Shown here one piece after another: positions 45,542-54,537 of a stretch of 64,000 nt of DNA. Both the position numbers and the translations under genes were made by a program. The stretch's first letter is position 1. Each line of letters begins with the position of its first letter. The stretch spans positions 1-64,000 of the forward strand of contig CAIQIQ010000111.1 in the NCBI GenBank assembly GCA_903871935.1, in the 5' to 3' direction. Below the pieces are notes generated by a model. The model ran no database searches, was not told where the DNA came from, and worked only from the letters and a program-made list of their open reading frames with translations. This DNA is from an uncultured Phycisphaerales bacterium. GTDB taxonomy: Bacteria > Planctomycetota > Phycisphaerae > Tepidisphaerales > Tepidisphaeraceae.

Positions 45542-45928
45542 CTACCAAAGCGTTTTGGCATCGTAGTGTCTGATGTTTTCGTCACGCGTAACGATGGTCA
45601 TATCCTCTAACCTGGCCTGAGAGATGATGATACGGTCGAATGGATCGTTGTGATGGTCCGGTAATTCGGTGATGTGCAGCACGTGGTGCATGCGGATGTC
45701 CAGCGGCGCTACATCGCCTTTGGCCAGTTGCGTCGGGAGATAGCGCGATGGGTGATCGGGAAGAGGAAGCTTGCCGAGCCGCCATTTGATGCAGGCTTCC
45801 CAGATACTGGCGGTACTGAGAAAGACCTCGGCGCTGGGGGCCTCGATGGCGGCGCGGGCGGGCTTGGACAAACGTTCGTCCTCGCTGGCCCACCAGAGAA
45901 AGGCGTGTGTGTCCAGAAGAAGTCTCAT
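45542..45928 (-). CDS. PIN-domain ribonuclease toxin (VapC-like)
   Basis: A 128-residue PIN protein. LLLDTHAFLWW gives the first acidic residue near 6, SIWEACIKWRLGKL near 42 the Glu, DPFDRIIISQARLE near 95 the central Asp, and IVTRDENIRHYDAK the last. This is the PIN_Sll0205-like type with LDTHxFLWW. It would cut RNA when released from its antitoxin, coded immediately upstream with a four-base overlap. Confidence 0.9.
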   Translation of the reverse strand: MRLLLDTHAFLWWASEDERLSKPARAAIEAPSAEVFLSTASIWEACIKWRLGKLPLPDHPSRYLPTQLAKGDVAPLDIRMHHVLHITELPDHHNDPFDRIIISQARLEDMTIVTRDENIRHYDAKTLW

Positions 45929-46155
45929 TGGGTAAAGCCCTTAAGCACTTCATCCGGCAGCGGTTCAAAGAAGGAGTCAGGGACCTTGAATTCACCCTTG
46001 GCGAAGCCACCTTTGCGGGCGCGGGGCTTGGGTGCGGCCGCGGTTAGGTAAGCCACCGGCTTGCCATTGCGGGCGATCAGGATTGTCTGGCCATGCTCTA
46101 CCTTCTGCAGCAAGGCCGAGAGATGGGTTTTGGCGTGATGGATGTTCACCGTCAT
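45925..46155 (-). CDS. Phd/YefM-type antitoxin
   Basis: A 76-residue protein. VNIHHAKTHLSALLQKVEHG then ILIARNGKPVAYLTA is the Phd/YefM DNA-binding domain; the Lys-rich linker and the acidic tail (FFEPLPDEVLKGF) would bind the toxin. The ATG at 46155 is preferred to a GTG one codon earlier. The stop overlaps the toxin start. Two TTGACT direct repeats overlap the putative promoter, suggesting autoregulation. Confidence 0.85.
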   Translation of the reverse strand: MTVNIHHAKTHLSALLQKVEHGQTILIARNGKPVAYLTAAAPKPRARKGGFAKGEFKVPDSFFEPLPDEVLKGFTQ

Positions 46156-46164
46156 CACACTACA

Positions 46165-46192
46165 TGATTAGTCAACCCATTAGCTAAGTCAA
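46165..46192 (-). promoter_or_regulatory. Putative promoter and operator of the antitoxin/toxin operon
   Basis: TTGACT (46187-46192) and TAATCA (46165-46170) on the minus strand are 16 bases apart. A second TTGACT overlaps the -10 region (46170-46175), giving a direct repeat 17 bases apart that could be an antitoxin-binding operator. Confidence 0.4.
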
Positions 46193-46294
46193 TGAGCATG
46201 GGTGGAGTTTGCAGGGCAGATGCGTCGCTTGAAGGGCGAAGTGGCTCGGGGCCCTGCATTGCGTGAACGGTGCTTCAGGATAGGCTAAGCTGAC

Positions 46295-47152
46295 ATGACG
46301 AGGCTGATTGTACTTACTCTGGCGCTGGCCGGACTGCTGCTGGGGGTTGTGCTCATCGTGAGGTATGCGAGGGCCAAGGCGCTGCCCGACACGCCGGATG
46401 GCCCGGTGGTCATCCTGGATCTGGGCAAAGGTGTAACCCTTGAACTGGTGCGGATCGAGCCCGGCGAATATGAGATGGGATCGGATGAGAGTGAGGTCGG
46501 GCACGATCCCTCGGAGTCGCCCCGGCACACAGTGAAGATCGCGAAGGCGTTTTATCTCGGCCGGTATGAGGTCAACCAGGGCCAGTGGGAAGCGGTGATG
46601 AACTTCAACCAGGCGCAGAAGAAGGGTGACGCGAAGCAGGCGGTGGATTCGATCTCATGGACTGATGCCCGGAAGTTCTGCGCGTATGGTGGCCAGAAGG
46701 CGGGGCGAACTCTGCGGCTGCCGACGGAGGCCGAGTGGGAATACGCTTGCCGGGCAGGAACCAAAACGCCCTGGTCGTCGGGCCAGAAGTTGTCGGCCGA
46801 TGATGCGGTGTTCAACTGGAGCAAGCTCGAAGGTGGGCCGGCGAAGCCAGAACATCCCGCGATCGTCGGATCAAAGAAGCCCAATGCCTGGGGCCTTTAC
46901 GATATGCATGGAAACGTATGGGAATGGTGCGAAGATGCTTTTACGCAGGACTATGCGAAGCACCCCGGAACGCAAGCGGCCGTCACGGCCGAAGGTGAGC
47001 CAAGCTATGTGTACCGGGGTGGCTGCTGGCGCAGCGGGCCTGAAGAGTGCCGGTCGGCGGTTCGGTTTGCCGGGCCGGGTGAACTGCGGTCGGATGTGAT
47101 GGGATTCCGGGTCGCGGTGGATGCCCAGGCGAAAACAGAAAGCAGAGAATAG
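46295..47152 (+). CDS. SUMF1/formylglycine-generating-enzyme-like protein
   Basis: A 285-residue protein with an N-terminal anchor (LIVLTLALAGLLLGVVLIV) and a complete FGE-sulfatase domain: FYLGRYEVNQGQWEAVM, LPTEAEWEYACRAGT near residue 150, LYDMHGNVWEWCED near 205, YRGGCWRSGPEECRSAVR near 245 and GFRVA at the end. True formylglycine generators need a Cys pair; the Cys in GGCW and a second in PEECR could serve, but many homologues are non-catalytic binding proteins. No sulfatase lies nearby. Confidence 0.85.
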   Translation: MTRLIVLTLALAGLLLGVVLIVRYARAKALPDTPDGPVVILDLGKGVTLELVRIEPGEYEMGSDESEVGHDPSESPRHTVKIAKAFYLGRYEVNQGQWEAVMNFNQAQKKGDAKQAVDSISWTDARKFCAYGGQKAGRTLRLPTEAEWEYACRAGTKTPWSSGQKLSADDAVFNWSKLEGGPAKPEHPAIVGSKKPNAWGLYDMHGNVWEWCEDAFTQDYAKHPGTQAAVTAEGEPSYVYRGGCWRSGPEECRSAVRFAGPGELRSDVMGFRVAVDAQAKTESRE

Positions 47153-47173
47153 AAAGCAGAAAGAAGTGCGCGC

Positions 47174-47653
47174 ATGCGGATATTGGGGATTGATCCCGGG
47201 TTGCAGTTGACCGGCTATGGAGTGGTCGATTACCAGTTTCTGCGCCCGAAACTAATTGATGGGGGCGTGATTCGCCTGCAGCAGCGGACGCCGATGGCCG
47301 AACGATTGTTGGAGTTGGAGAAGGAGTTGGAGTCGATCTTTGTCGAGTACAGCCCAGAGGTGTGCGCGGTGGAGCAGCTCTATGCCCACTACAAGCATCC
47401 ACGGACGGCGATCCTGATGGGCCATGCGCGGGGAGTGATTCTGCTGGTGGCACAACGGCATGGGGCGAGGATCAAGGAGTTTTCCGCGAACCGGGTGAAA
47501 CAGGCGGTTTCGGGCCATGGGCACGCGTCGAAGCTGCAGATGCAGCGCTCGATCCAGGCGATCTGGAACCTGAAAGAGCCGCCATCCCCTCCGGATGTGG
47601 CCGATGCCCTGGCGATTGCGCTGTGCTGCGGGCGGTTTCTGGGGGATCGATAG
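47174..47653 (+). CDS. ruvC: Holliday junction resolvase RuvC
   Basis: A 159-residue endonuclease that cuts four-way DNA junctions. ILGIDPGLQLTGYGVV holds the first catalytic Asp at residue 7, VCAVEQLYAHYKHPRTA the Glu near 66, VSGHGHASKLQMQ the loop before the last acidic residues, and PPDVADALAIAL the final Asp pair. Length is typical. Start codon ATG 21 bp after the SUMF1-like gene. ruvA and ruvB are not in the window. Confidence 0.95.
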   Translation: MRILGIDPGLQLTGYGVVDYQFLRPKLIDGGVIRLQQRTPMAERLLELEKELESIFVEYSPEVCAVEQLYAHYKHPRTAILMGHARGVILLVAQRHGARIKEFSANRVKQAVSGHGHASKLQMQRSIQAIWNLKEPPSPPDVADALAIALCCGRFLGDR

Positions 47654-47783
47654 GATAAGCCGCTTCCTGCCGAGCTCGCTATCCGGGACAGCACACTGGG
47701 CGCTTGAACTGCCGCCGGGGGATAGTAGGCTAGTGTGCCGTTCACATTGGCCATAAGCCCCCGGATCTGGAAGGAGCACAAGC

Positions 47784-48731
47784 ATGCCTGCTCGGACGAT
47801 TACGGTGATCGGAAGCACGAATGTGGACATGATTTCCCGGCTCGATCACCTGCCGGCGGTGGGGGAGAGCGTGACGGGCGGCACATTCCTGCAGACCTAT
47901 GGGGGCAAGGGCGCGAACCAGGCGGTGGCCGCAGCGCGGGCCGGGGGGGAAGTGTCGTTCATTACCTGTCTTGGTGATGACCAGTATGCACCGCAGATCA
48001 TCCAGAACTTCCGCAATGATGGGATAGATACCTCCGGTGTCATCAAGCGCAAGGAGGTGCATACCGGGGTGGCGCTGGTGCTGGTCGATCAGCACGGACG
48101 CAACAGCATTGCCATCGCCTCCGGGGCGAATTTCGCCATTACGGCGGCGGATATTGTGCATGAGACCGATTGCATCCGCGAGGCGGCCCTTATCGTGATG
48201 CAGAATGAGATCAGTCCGGAGGCGGCCATTCGGGCAATTGATATCGCCCACAGCGCTCGCATCCCGGTGATGTTCAATTATGCCCCGGTGTCGGGTGTGC
48301 CGGTTCCGGTGAGCGCCAAAATGAACATGCTGGTCGTGAATGAGACGGAGGCGTCGCAGCTTGCAGGGATGGATGTGATCGGCGTTGATGGTGCGCGGGA
48401 TGCGGCGTATCAGTTGCATGAGATGGGGCCCGCCGTGGTCATCGTGACCCTGGGGCCGGATGGATCATACGTCGTGCACCAGAACCATGGGTATCATGTG
48501 CCGGCGTACAAGGTCAAGGTGCTCGACACCACGGCGGCGGGCGATACGTTCTGCGGGGCGCTGGCGGCGGCGATCCTCGAGGAGATGAGCCTGGAACACG
48601 CCGTGCGGTTTGCCACGGCCGCCAGCGCCATCAGCGTGACGCGAGTGGGAGCCTGGCCGTCGATTCCCAAGCGGCAGGAGATCGATGCCTTTGCGGAGAA
48701 GATGCAAGAAGCGGGCCCAACTCCCGCGTGA
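47784..48731 (+). CDS. rbsK: Ribokinase
   Basis: A 315-residue PfkB-family kinase. Signature 1: TYGGKGANQAVAAARAGG near residue 39. Signature 2: LDTTAAGDTFCGALAAAI near 250, with catalytic Asp in AGDTFCG. The N-terminal GSTNVDMISR and MFNYAP fit ribokinase more than other members. It phosphorylates D-ribose or a similar sugar at O5. AAGGAG precedes the ATG. A hairpin at 48750 follows. Confidence 0.85.
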   Translation: MPARTITVIGSTNVDMISRLDHLPAVGESVTGGTFLQTYGGKGANQAVAAARAGGEVSFITCLGDDQYAPQIIQNFRNDGIDTSGVIKRKEVHTGVALVLVDQHGRNSIAIASGANFAITAADIVHETDCIREAALIVMQNEISPEAAIRAIDIAHSARIPVMFNYAPVSGVPVPVSAKMNMLVVNETEASQLAGMDVIGVDGARDAAYQLHEMGPAVVIVTLGPDGSYVVHQNHGYHVPAYKVKVLDTTAAGDTFCGALAAAILEEMSLEHAVRFATAASAISVTRVGAWPSIPKRQEIDAFAEKMQEAGPTPA

Positions 48732-48749
48732 GGGCGAGTGCAATAAAAA

Positions 48750-48772
48750 GGGGACACCGTTTCCGGTGCCCC
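48750..48772 (-). terminator. Terminator of the 28-residue peptide gene
   Basis: On the minus strand GGGGCACCG-GAAA-CGGTGTCCCC is followed by TTTTTATTG, a strong intrinsic terminator. It lies 33 bases past the stop of the small gene. In the plus direction the hairpin follows the ribokinase gene by 18 bases and may also act there. Confidence 0.8.
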
Positions 48773-48804
48773 GTGCATTCGTGAGCCAAAGAACGAAAAA
48801 GGGC

Positions 48805-48891
48805 TTACTTCGCCTTTTTCGCCGCGGGCTTCTTGGCAGCCTTGGCAGGCTTGTCGGACTTGCAGGACATCTTCGATTTGCAGCAGGCCAT
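48805..48891 (-). CDS. 28-residue Cys- and Lys-rich peptide
   Basis: A complete small gene: AAGGAG six bases before the ATG, 28 codons, TAA, and a strong intrinsic terminator. The product starts MACCKSKMSCKSDK and ends in a basic PAKAAKKPAAKKAK tail like that of histone H1-type proteins. Three Cys in the first ten residues could bind a metal, and the Lys/Ala tail could bind nucleic acid. The clean signals make it likely to be expressed. It is too short for most gene finders. No family is recognised. Confidence 0.7.
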   Translation of the reverse strand: MACCKSKMSCKSDKPAKAAKKPAAKKAK

Positions 48892-49000
48892 GCGATGCTC
48901 CTTCTAAAGCGATAGGACAGACAATCCCGTCAGACACCTGACGTATGGGCAACATTATGCAGTGCATGCCCCCTCGATGCAATGGGATCCGCGGGCGATA

Positions 49001-50029
49001 TCACTTCAATTTCAGGCTCATGCCTTCCTGTTCCCACTGCTCCACGAGTCGCTTCAGATCCGCGAGCGTGAGATTGAGCTGCCGGGCCGAGTCCACGAGG
49101 GCATCGTAGAGCTTGGGATCATTCACCAGCATGCCGGCGGTGCCCTTCCCCTGGTCCAGTTTTTTCGTCACGGAGTTCAGCGTGTCGAGCATCAGTCCCA
49201 CCTGCACCAGCCGGTCGCCGACCTGCCGCGTGAGCTGGTCGATATTGCCCTGCGTGTCTCGGACCAGGCCCCGTGCGTCGCGCGTGACTTCAGTGGCTTC
49301 GGTGGTCAGGCGATCGAGATTGGCGCCGGAGTTCTCGAGGCTGGCACTGAACTTGTCGAGCTTGGCGGTGATGCTCCTGGCGGTGAGCGTCACCTCATTG
49401 ATGTTCTGCATCGAGTCCTGGATGTTGCTCCGCATCTTCTCATCGCCCACGACCTTTTGCACCGAATCCAGGATCGTGCCCACTTTCGTGGCCTGGGTCG
49501 TGATGCTGAGGATGGCCTGATCGAGGTGCTCGACCACGCCGGACTCGCGGAACTGTTGGCTGGTTTTGCGCAGGTCGGTGGCCAGTTGCGTGATCTCCTT
49601 GGGAAGCATATCCATTCCCGATACGTGCCCGTGCAGTTCTGCGCCGGCGGTGAGTCGGCCGTTCGCGGTTGTGTCGGTGAGCTCAAGGAAGACCGCGGAA
49701 CTGCCGCCGATCAGCCCTTGCGGCCGGATGATGCCCTCCACGTTCGCCGGCACGCGGACATCCGGATTGAGCTGCAGCGTCAGGACGACATAGGTCATGT
49801 CGTCGGCCATGCGGACGGAGCGGACCTGGCCCACGCCGATGCCGCGGTAGAGCACGGCCGAGCCTTCGCCGATGCCGTCGGCCCGGTCTGTAAGAACGGT
49901 CACGGTGGGTCGGCCGGCAGTGAACGGTGAGATGGCGACCCCGCCGAACTGCAGGACCATCCAGCCCAGCAACACCAGGCCGCTCAGCACGGTCAGGCCG
50001 ACGAGAAGGTTCTTGGTGCGATCTGTCAT
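49001..50029 (-). CDS. MCE/MlaD-family lipid-transport protein
   Basis: A 342-residue protein with an N-terminal anchor (LLVGLTVLSGLVLLGWMVLQF), an MCE domain (TVLTDRADGIGEGSAVLYRGIGVGQVRSV ... RVPANVEGIIRPQGLIGG, split here by position) spanning about residues 40-120, and a long helical C-terminal part with heptad character (ITAKLDKFSASLENSGANL). MlaD proteins form hexameric rings that carry phospholipids between membranes with an ABC transporter. The permease and ATPase partners are not in the window on this side. Confidence 0.85.
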   Translation of the reverse strand: MTDRTKNLLVGLTVLSGLVLLGWMVLQFGGVAISPFTAGRPTVTVLTDRADGIGEGSAVLYRGIGVGQVRSVRMADDMTYVVLTLQLNPDVRVPANVEGIIRPQGLIGGSSAVFLELTDTTANGRLTAGAELHGHVSGMDMLPKEITQLATDLRKTSQQFRESGVVEHLDQAILSITTQATKVGTILDSVQKVVGDEKMRSNIQDSMQNINEVTLTARSITAKLDKFSASLENSGANLDRLTTEATEVTRDARGLVRDTQGNIDQLTRQVGDRLVQVGLMLDTLNSVTKKLDQGKGTAGMLVNDPKLYDALVDSARQLNLTLADLKRLVEQWEQEGMSLKLK

Positions 50030-50195
50030 GAGTTATGTACTACCGGTTATTCAGATGCGACAGTCTACCAGCACTTTGGTCCTCCCCCAAGGGGAGGGCG
50101 CAGACCAAACAGATGGGTCCACTCTCCGAGCACCAGAAACGAATGATCGGCGCATTGGGCTTGCAAGCGGGCCGATTGTGTCGAACAATCATGCC

Positions 50196-51407
50196 ATGAT
50201 ACGCATTGCGGCTACGCTGTGCAGCCTCGTCGTACTGATGTTTCTGGCGCCGGTGGTGCTTGCCGCCCAGCGCATCCAGGGGCGCATGCCCGATGGGAGC
50301 GACATACCGGCGGGGATGGCGGCGATTGATACGACTGATTACACCCTCTTCAGCGATCTTCCCAAACCGATGCTCAATGAGGTGATCCATCGCCTGGAGA
50401 AAATGGTCATCGAGTACCGCGATCGCACCGAATCGCTCTCCAGCAAGCGCGATGACCGCAAACTTCCCCTGTACCTTTTCTCGAATCGCGACGATTACAT
50501 CGATCAGGGCGGACGGGAAGACTCGACCGGGCTGTTCGATGGTGAGCATCTGCTGGCCTACGTCGGGACCCGGCCGGACGCCCGGGCGTGGCATGTGATC
50601 CAGCATGAGGCTTTCCACCAGTATCTCACCGGCAAGCTGGGATACGAGATACCGGTGTGGCTGAATGAGGGCCTTGCCGAGTATTTCAGCGAGAGCATGT
50701 ATACCGGTGACACCTTTGTTTCGGGGGTGGTTCCGCCCTGGCGGCTCAAACGGTTGCAGGATTCGCTCAAGGATGGCAGCTTGCCTTCGGTTGCCGAACT
50801 TGTCGAGATGTCGCACGTGCGCTGGAACGCCCAGTTGCGCCAGGAAAACTACGACATGGCATGGTCGCTGGTACAGTTCCTGGCTCACGGCGATGGGGGC
50901 AAATACCAGGATGGCATGATCCGCTACGTGCAGGAAGCACGCAGCGATCGGCTGGCGGCACGGGCGTTTGGCGAGATCTTCGGTGATGCCAAGGACGTAC
51001 AGGAGCGCTGGAGATCATACTGGCTGGATTACCCGGCGGAGGAAAGCAAGCGCACCTTCGCCGTGGCGGCCATGGAGGCCGTCTGCAGCTATGTAGCCCG
51101 CGCTGGCTTGGCACATCAGGCGGTGAAGGACATGCCGCAGTTGGAGTCGCTGTCCAGCAAAGATGAACTTCGCCAGCCGAAGAACGATACCTTACCAATC
51201 TCCCTGCTGTCGGAGTATCTGCAGTGGGCCCCGAAACTGGGCGTATGGGATTTCAATCCCAAGGTCGGTCCGGGTATCGAACTGGTGATGGACGGCGGGG
51301 TTAAGGTAAAGGGGCGATACACGCTTCGGAATGGGCGAGTGGATCAGGTGGACGGGTGGATCGACGATGGCAAGCCACAGCCAGGACACCGCAGAAAGCG
51401 ACGATAG
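50196..51407 (+). CDS. Secreted DUF1570 protein with HExxH zinc motif
   Basis: About 403 residues from the ATG at 50196, which opens a good signal peptide (MIRIAATLCSLVVLMFLAPVVLA). A metallopeptidase-like core contains VIQHEAFHQYLTG (HEAFH) near residue 135 and LNEGLAEYFSE with the third ligand, followed by a helical domain. This is the DUF1570 pattern, common in Planctomycetota and presumed to be a zinc peptidase. The frame is open upstream to 49872 but that part overlaps the divergent MCE gene. Confidence 0.75.
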   Translation: MIRIAATLCSLVVLMFLAPVVLAAQRIQGRMPDGSDIPAGMAAIDTTDYTLFSDLPKPMLNEVIHRLEKMVIEYRDRTESLSSKRDDRKLPLYLFSNRDDYIDQGGREDSTGLFDGEHLLAYVGTRPDARAWHVIQHEAFHQYLTGKLGYEIPVWLNEGLAEYFSESMYTGDTFVSGVVPPWRLKRLQDSLKDGSLPSVAELVEMSHVRWNAQLRQENYDMAWSLVQFLAHGDGGKYQDGMIRYVQEARSDRLAARAFGEIFGDAKDVQERWRSYWLDYPAEESKRTFAVAAMEAVCSYVARAGLAHQAVKDMPQLESLSSKDELRQPKNDTLPISLLSEYLQWAPKLGVWDFNPKVGPGIELVMDGGVKVKGRYTLRNGRVDQVDGWIDDGKPQPGHRRKRR

Positions 51408-51432
51408 GCCCTGTCTGGAGTGCCGGTTCACT

Positions 51433-52149
51433 TTAGACCAGCTTGCTCATATCAACGTCAAGGCCGCCGGACCGCATCCTGTGGGCGAGTTGCATTTGCC
51501 AGTTTCCGGTCGAGTCAAGGTGAGCTACCATGATGCGATCGAACCCTGGCAGAGGAGGCGATTTCACGGAGCCCAGAACAAAGACCCGGCCGCGCCCGAA
51601 TCGGCCCAGGGCAAATCCCAATGCGAAACCGACATAACGTTCTGGATGGGCAAAACCGGGGGGTTCCCGGCCGTTGGGCTCACCCCAATAGATGATGGCG
51701 AACTGAGCGTCGCGATGGTTGAAAAGCTGATCGGCGATGCTGTTGGGCTGATCGGGGTTGTAGTCGATGATCTCCAGCGCGAGGTTCATCTGATTCCCGA
51801 AGCGGCTGATCGCCTGGCGTGCCGTTCCGTTGCGCGAGCAGAGAATCAGCAGCACTTTCTTGCGGGAAAATGCGATGGGCGGTTCGGGGGGGGCTGTTGC
51901 GGGACTCTGGTGCAATGCAGCCCGATCGGGAATGGCCGCGACGCCGACGCCGCCAGCGGCAGAGGCAACGACTTCACTGCCGGAGGAGACGACCGGGTCT
52001 TTATCGGTGTCCGACAGGCTCAGCTCGATGGGGGGCGTGCCCGCCGTTTCATTCTGCGCGGCCAGTTCAGTGACGGCGGAGTGCGGCTGTGGTTGTTGCG
52101 GAGGGAGCGTCGCTCGCTTGGCATCACCGTTCCGTGAGTGCGTTGGCAT
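51433..52149 (-). CDS. TIR-like nucleotide-binding-domain protein, catalytic Glu absent
   Basis: A 238-residue protein. Residues 1-90 are a disordered Pro/Ala/Gln-rich region. Residues 95-235 resemble the TIR-like domain of PF10137 (found in Cap12/PycTIR effectors): KVLLILCSRNGTARQAISRF, then AQFAIIYWGEP, RYVGFALGFALGRFGRGRVFVL and MQLAHRMRSGGL. In active members the segment reads FELG with a catalytic Glu; here it reads FALG, so NAD hydrolysis is unlikely. No cyclase is adjacent. It converges with the DUF1570 gene. Confidence 0.5.
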   Translation of the reverse strand: MPTHSRNGDAKRATLPPQQPQPHSAVTELAAQNETAGTPPIELSLSDTDKDPVVSSGSEVVASAAGGVGVAAIPDRAALHQSPATAPPEPPIAFSRKKVLLILCSRNGTARQAISRFGNQMNLALEIIDYNPDQPNSIADQLFNHRDAQFAIIYWGEPNGREPPGFAHPERYVGFALGFALGRFGRGRVFVLGSVKSPPLPGFDRIMVAHLDSTGNWQMQLAHRMRSGGLDVDMSKLV

Positions 52150-52348
52150 GACTTTGATCCGTTTGCGAATGGCCCGCAGCCGCTCGATCCGCTCGCTTAC
52201 GCCTTACTGTATGAAGCTCAAGTATATCGACCCTCTGCCGTTGCTGCCAGCCCCAACCGTATGCGAGCGGTCGCGATGCACACCATAACAGCCTGTCGGA
52301 CGGGCACTTATAATCAGAGGAGAGCCGCTTTGTCTGCGATGGAGCAAG

Positions 52349-53956
52349 GTGGTACGATTACACATCGTGAGTGTTGAACTGCAGATATTGCTCGGGGCGT
52401 GTGGCCTCTGCGGCGTCGCCGCGGGAGTTTGGACGCTCGCCCGCAACTATCGCCGGCGCTGGGTCCTTGTATCGATCAAAGGAGATTTCACTTCCGAGCA
52501 CCACCTTCCCGAGATCATCCCTGTGCCGCGCGAGCATGCAGCCCGCGTGCGCGAGGAAGACTTCACCTTTGACGAGGCGGTAGGCTGGATCGGGCAATTC
52601 GTCCGCGAGCGCAGGCGGCATCGCCTGCGTGATGAGTATGGGACGGTGCTCAGGAAGTATGAGGTGTATCGGCAACTGGCCGAGAAGATGGGCAGGGGGC
52701 TCTGGAAAGACGTTCTGGCCCTCGGGCAGCGTCTGGCCGAGTTGGACCCGCTGGATCCCAGCGCTGGCGTCGCCCGCGGCCGGGCCATGCGCGAACTGGG
52801 GAACTATCCTGGCGCGATCCGCTATTACCAGCAGGCGCTGGACCTGGCGCCGTTTCACTCAACCGCATTTCCTGAGATGGCATCCACCTGCCGCATCATC
52901 GGCCAGCCGGGGCGCTTCCGCGCAGCGCTCGAGAAAGCCAAGCAGGAATTGGGCACCACCCATCCCTTGACCATCGAGGGACGGATCCAGCTTGGCGAGT
53001 TGGTGCGCGTCTACGCCGATCCCACCGATCCGGCCACGGTTGCCCATATCCCACGCGAACAGTATGTCCACAACCTGTGGGCGCGAATTGAGGAGAATGC
53101 CCTGGACCCGGCCAACGCCCTGAACATCGGCCGGTCCATGCTCAGCGATGATATGCCCGAACTGGCCGATGCCGTGATCGAGCGCAGTGAGCGCGACTAT
53201 GGCCAGAGCGCTGAGTCGCTGCTCTTGCAGGGGCTGGTGGATCACTATCGTCTGAACCTGGAAGCCGCCGAGAAGCATCTGCGCCGGTCGCTAGATCTGG
53301 AGGATACCGGAGCAGCACGCTTTGGGCTGGGTCGGTTGCTGGCGGAGAAGGCGGGGCGAGCTGACGATGCCAAAGGCCGGACGGAGCTTGAGCAGGCATC
53401 ACGGCAGCAACTGCGGCTGGCGATCGATCGCGATCCGGATCTGGTCGATGCGGTGGGCATGCTGGTGGAGCCTGCATGGAGCAAGGGGCTGCGAGGTGTG
53501 CTCGAAGCGGTCGAGCCGCTCAAGAAAGCGTACCCACACAACTGGACGATCTGGCGCGTTGTGGGCGATGCCTACATGACCGAGAACCAGCTCGATAAGG
53601 CGATTGAAAGTTATCAGCAGGGCTTGAACCTGCAGCGCACCGATGATCTGCTGCTGCCGTGTCTGGCGGCCATGGAACAGGGCAATCGCAAGAAAGATAT
53701 GCTCAAGCTGGTGCGCAGCATTGACCATCTGGAGCAACACGACGCCCACCTGCGCTGGCGCGTGGCACAAGTGTTCTGCGAACATCAGTGTCTGAAGGAA
53801 GCCCGCAAGGCCCTGCAGGACATCGTGGATGATGACCATGTGGCGCCGCAGTTGCGACAGCGGGCCAATGAGGTGCTCGACCAGTTGGATGACATTGAGC
53901 GGCAGCAGTATCGCCAGCAGGCGAAGCGGCGAAAGAGGAAGCCCGATCGCCAGTAG
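52349..53956 (+). CDS. Membrane-anchored TPR protein
   Basis: A 535-residue protein from a GTG start behind GGAG. One N-terminal helix (LQILLGACGLCGVAAGVWTL) anchors it. TPR units follow, for example ARGRAMRELGNYPGAIRYYQQALDLAP near 145-170, LLLQGLVDHYRLNLEAAEKHL near 300 and VVGDAYMTENQLDKAIESYQQGL near 415. The tail (QQYRQQAKRRKRKPDRQ) is strongly basic. Such proteins are scaffolds; partners are unknown. Right after the stop the sequence CAGTAGCGTCCCT occurs twice, 17 bases apart. Confidence 0.75.
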   Translation: MVRLHIVSVELQILLGACGLCGVAAGVWTLARNYRRRWVLVSIKGDFTSEHHLPEIIPVPREHAARVREEDFTFDEAVGWIGQFVRERRRHRLRDEYGTVLRKYEVYRQLAEKMGRGLWKDVLALGQRLAELDPLDPSAGVARGRAMRELGNYPGAIRYYQQALDLAPFHSTAFPEMASTCRIIGQPGRFRAALEKAKQELGTTHPLTIEGRIQLGELVRVYADPTDPATVAHIPREQYVHNLWARIEENALDPANALNIGRSMLSDDMPELADAVIERSERDYGQSAESLLLQGLVDHYRLNLEAAEKHLRRSLDLEDTGAARFGLGRLLAEKAGRADDAKGRTELEQASRQQLRLAIDRDPDLVDAVGMLVEPAWSKGLRGVLEAVEPLKKAYPHNWTIWRVVGDAYMTENQLDKAIESYQQGLNLQRTDDLLLPCLAAMEQGNRKKDMLKLVRSIDHLEQHDAHLRWRVAQVFCEHQCLKEARKALQDIVDDDHVAPQLRQRANEVLDQLDDIERQQYRQQAKRRKRKPDRQ

Positions 53957-53978
53957 CGTCCCTGCGGCAGTAGCGTCC

Positions 53979-54320
53979 CTATCTGGCTGCCATCACTTGC
54001 ACCACATCATCCTCAGGGCGCCACCATGCGGCCACCGGACCGGGCGCAGCGACGGTTTGGAAACCCAGCCACGCAGCGCAGGTGGCGATGGCGTGATGGG
54101 CCTGTTCGGGGGAATCGAAGACATCCTCGATCTTCTTCTGCACCTTCGGGTAGCGCCACGCGCGCAGAAGACTGCCCACCGTATAGAGGCGCAAGACGTG
54201 CTGCAGGGGCAGCGCATATTCGCTCTTGATGACACAGGAGAGTGGCAGTTCCAGAATAACGCTGCGCTTGTCGTCTGAGGTTGTATCCAGCCCGTCGTGT
54301 GTGACTTGTTGTGCTCGCAT
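53979..54320 (-). CDS. Small protein of unknown function
   Basis: About 113 residues starting at the ATG at 54320, five bases after GGAAGG. The sequence SVILELPLSCVIKSEYALPLQ through FQTVAAPGPVAAWWRPEDD has normal codon and residue composition and no membrane segment. An ORF of similar length in another phase is less convincing. No family is recognised. It converges with the TPR gene. Confidence 0.5.
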   Translation of the reverse strand: MRAQQVTHDGLDTTSDDKRSVILELPLSCVIKSEYALPLQHVLRLYTVGSLLRAWRYPKVQKKIEDVFDSPEQAHHAIATCAAWLGFQTVAAPGPVAAWWRPEDDVVQVMAAR

Positions 54321-54537
54321 TTTCGCCTTCCGTGGCTCCAGACAGTTGCGTTCGCCGTCTCGGTCCGTCGAGACGGCCGCGTCACTGTTATGCTCCACAC
54401 TACATCCTGTGGACATAAAGTCAATCAAATACTAGATATGCGACAGGGCGGAGGGCGGGCATGGACGTCTTCTCTGGCAACGACAGGACGCCACAGCCGT
54501 TGATGCAACATAGTTGCCCGCGCCTGCCGGTTGTTAT

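Noticed and set aside
50081-50097. Hairpin CCTCCCC-CAA-GGGGAGG as a terminator
   Set aside because: No T-run follows on either strand and the loop is only three bases; a chance palindrome cannot be excluded.
51433-52149. Active TIR-type defence effector
   Set aside because: The catalytic Glu position is Ala and no cyclase or sensor gene is adjacent.
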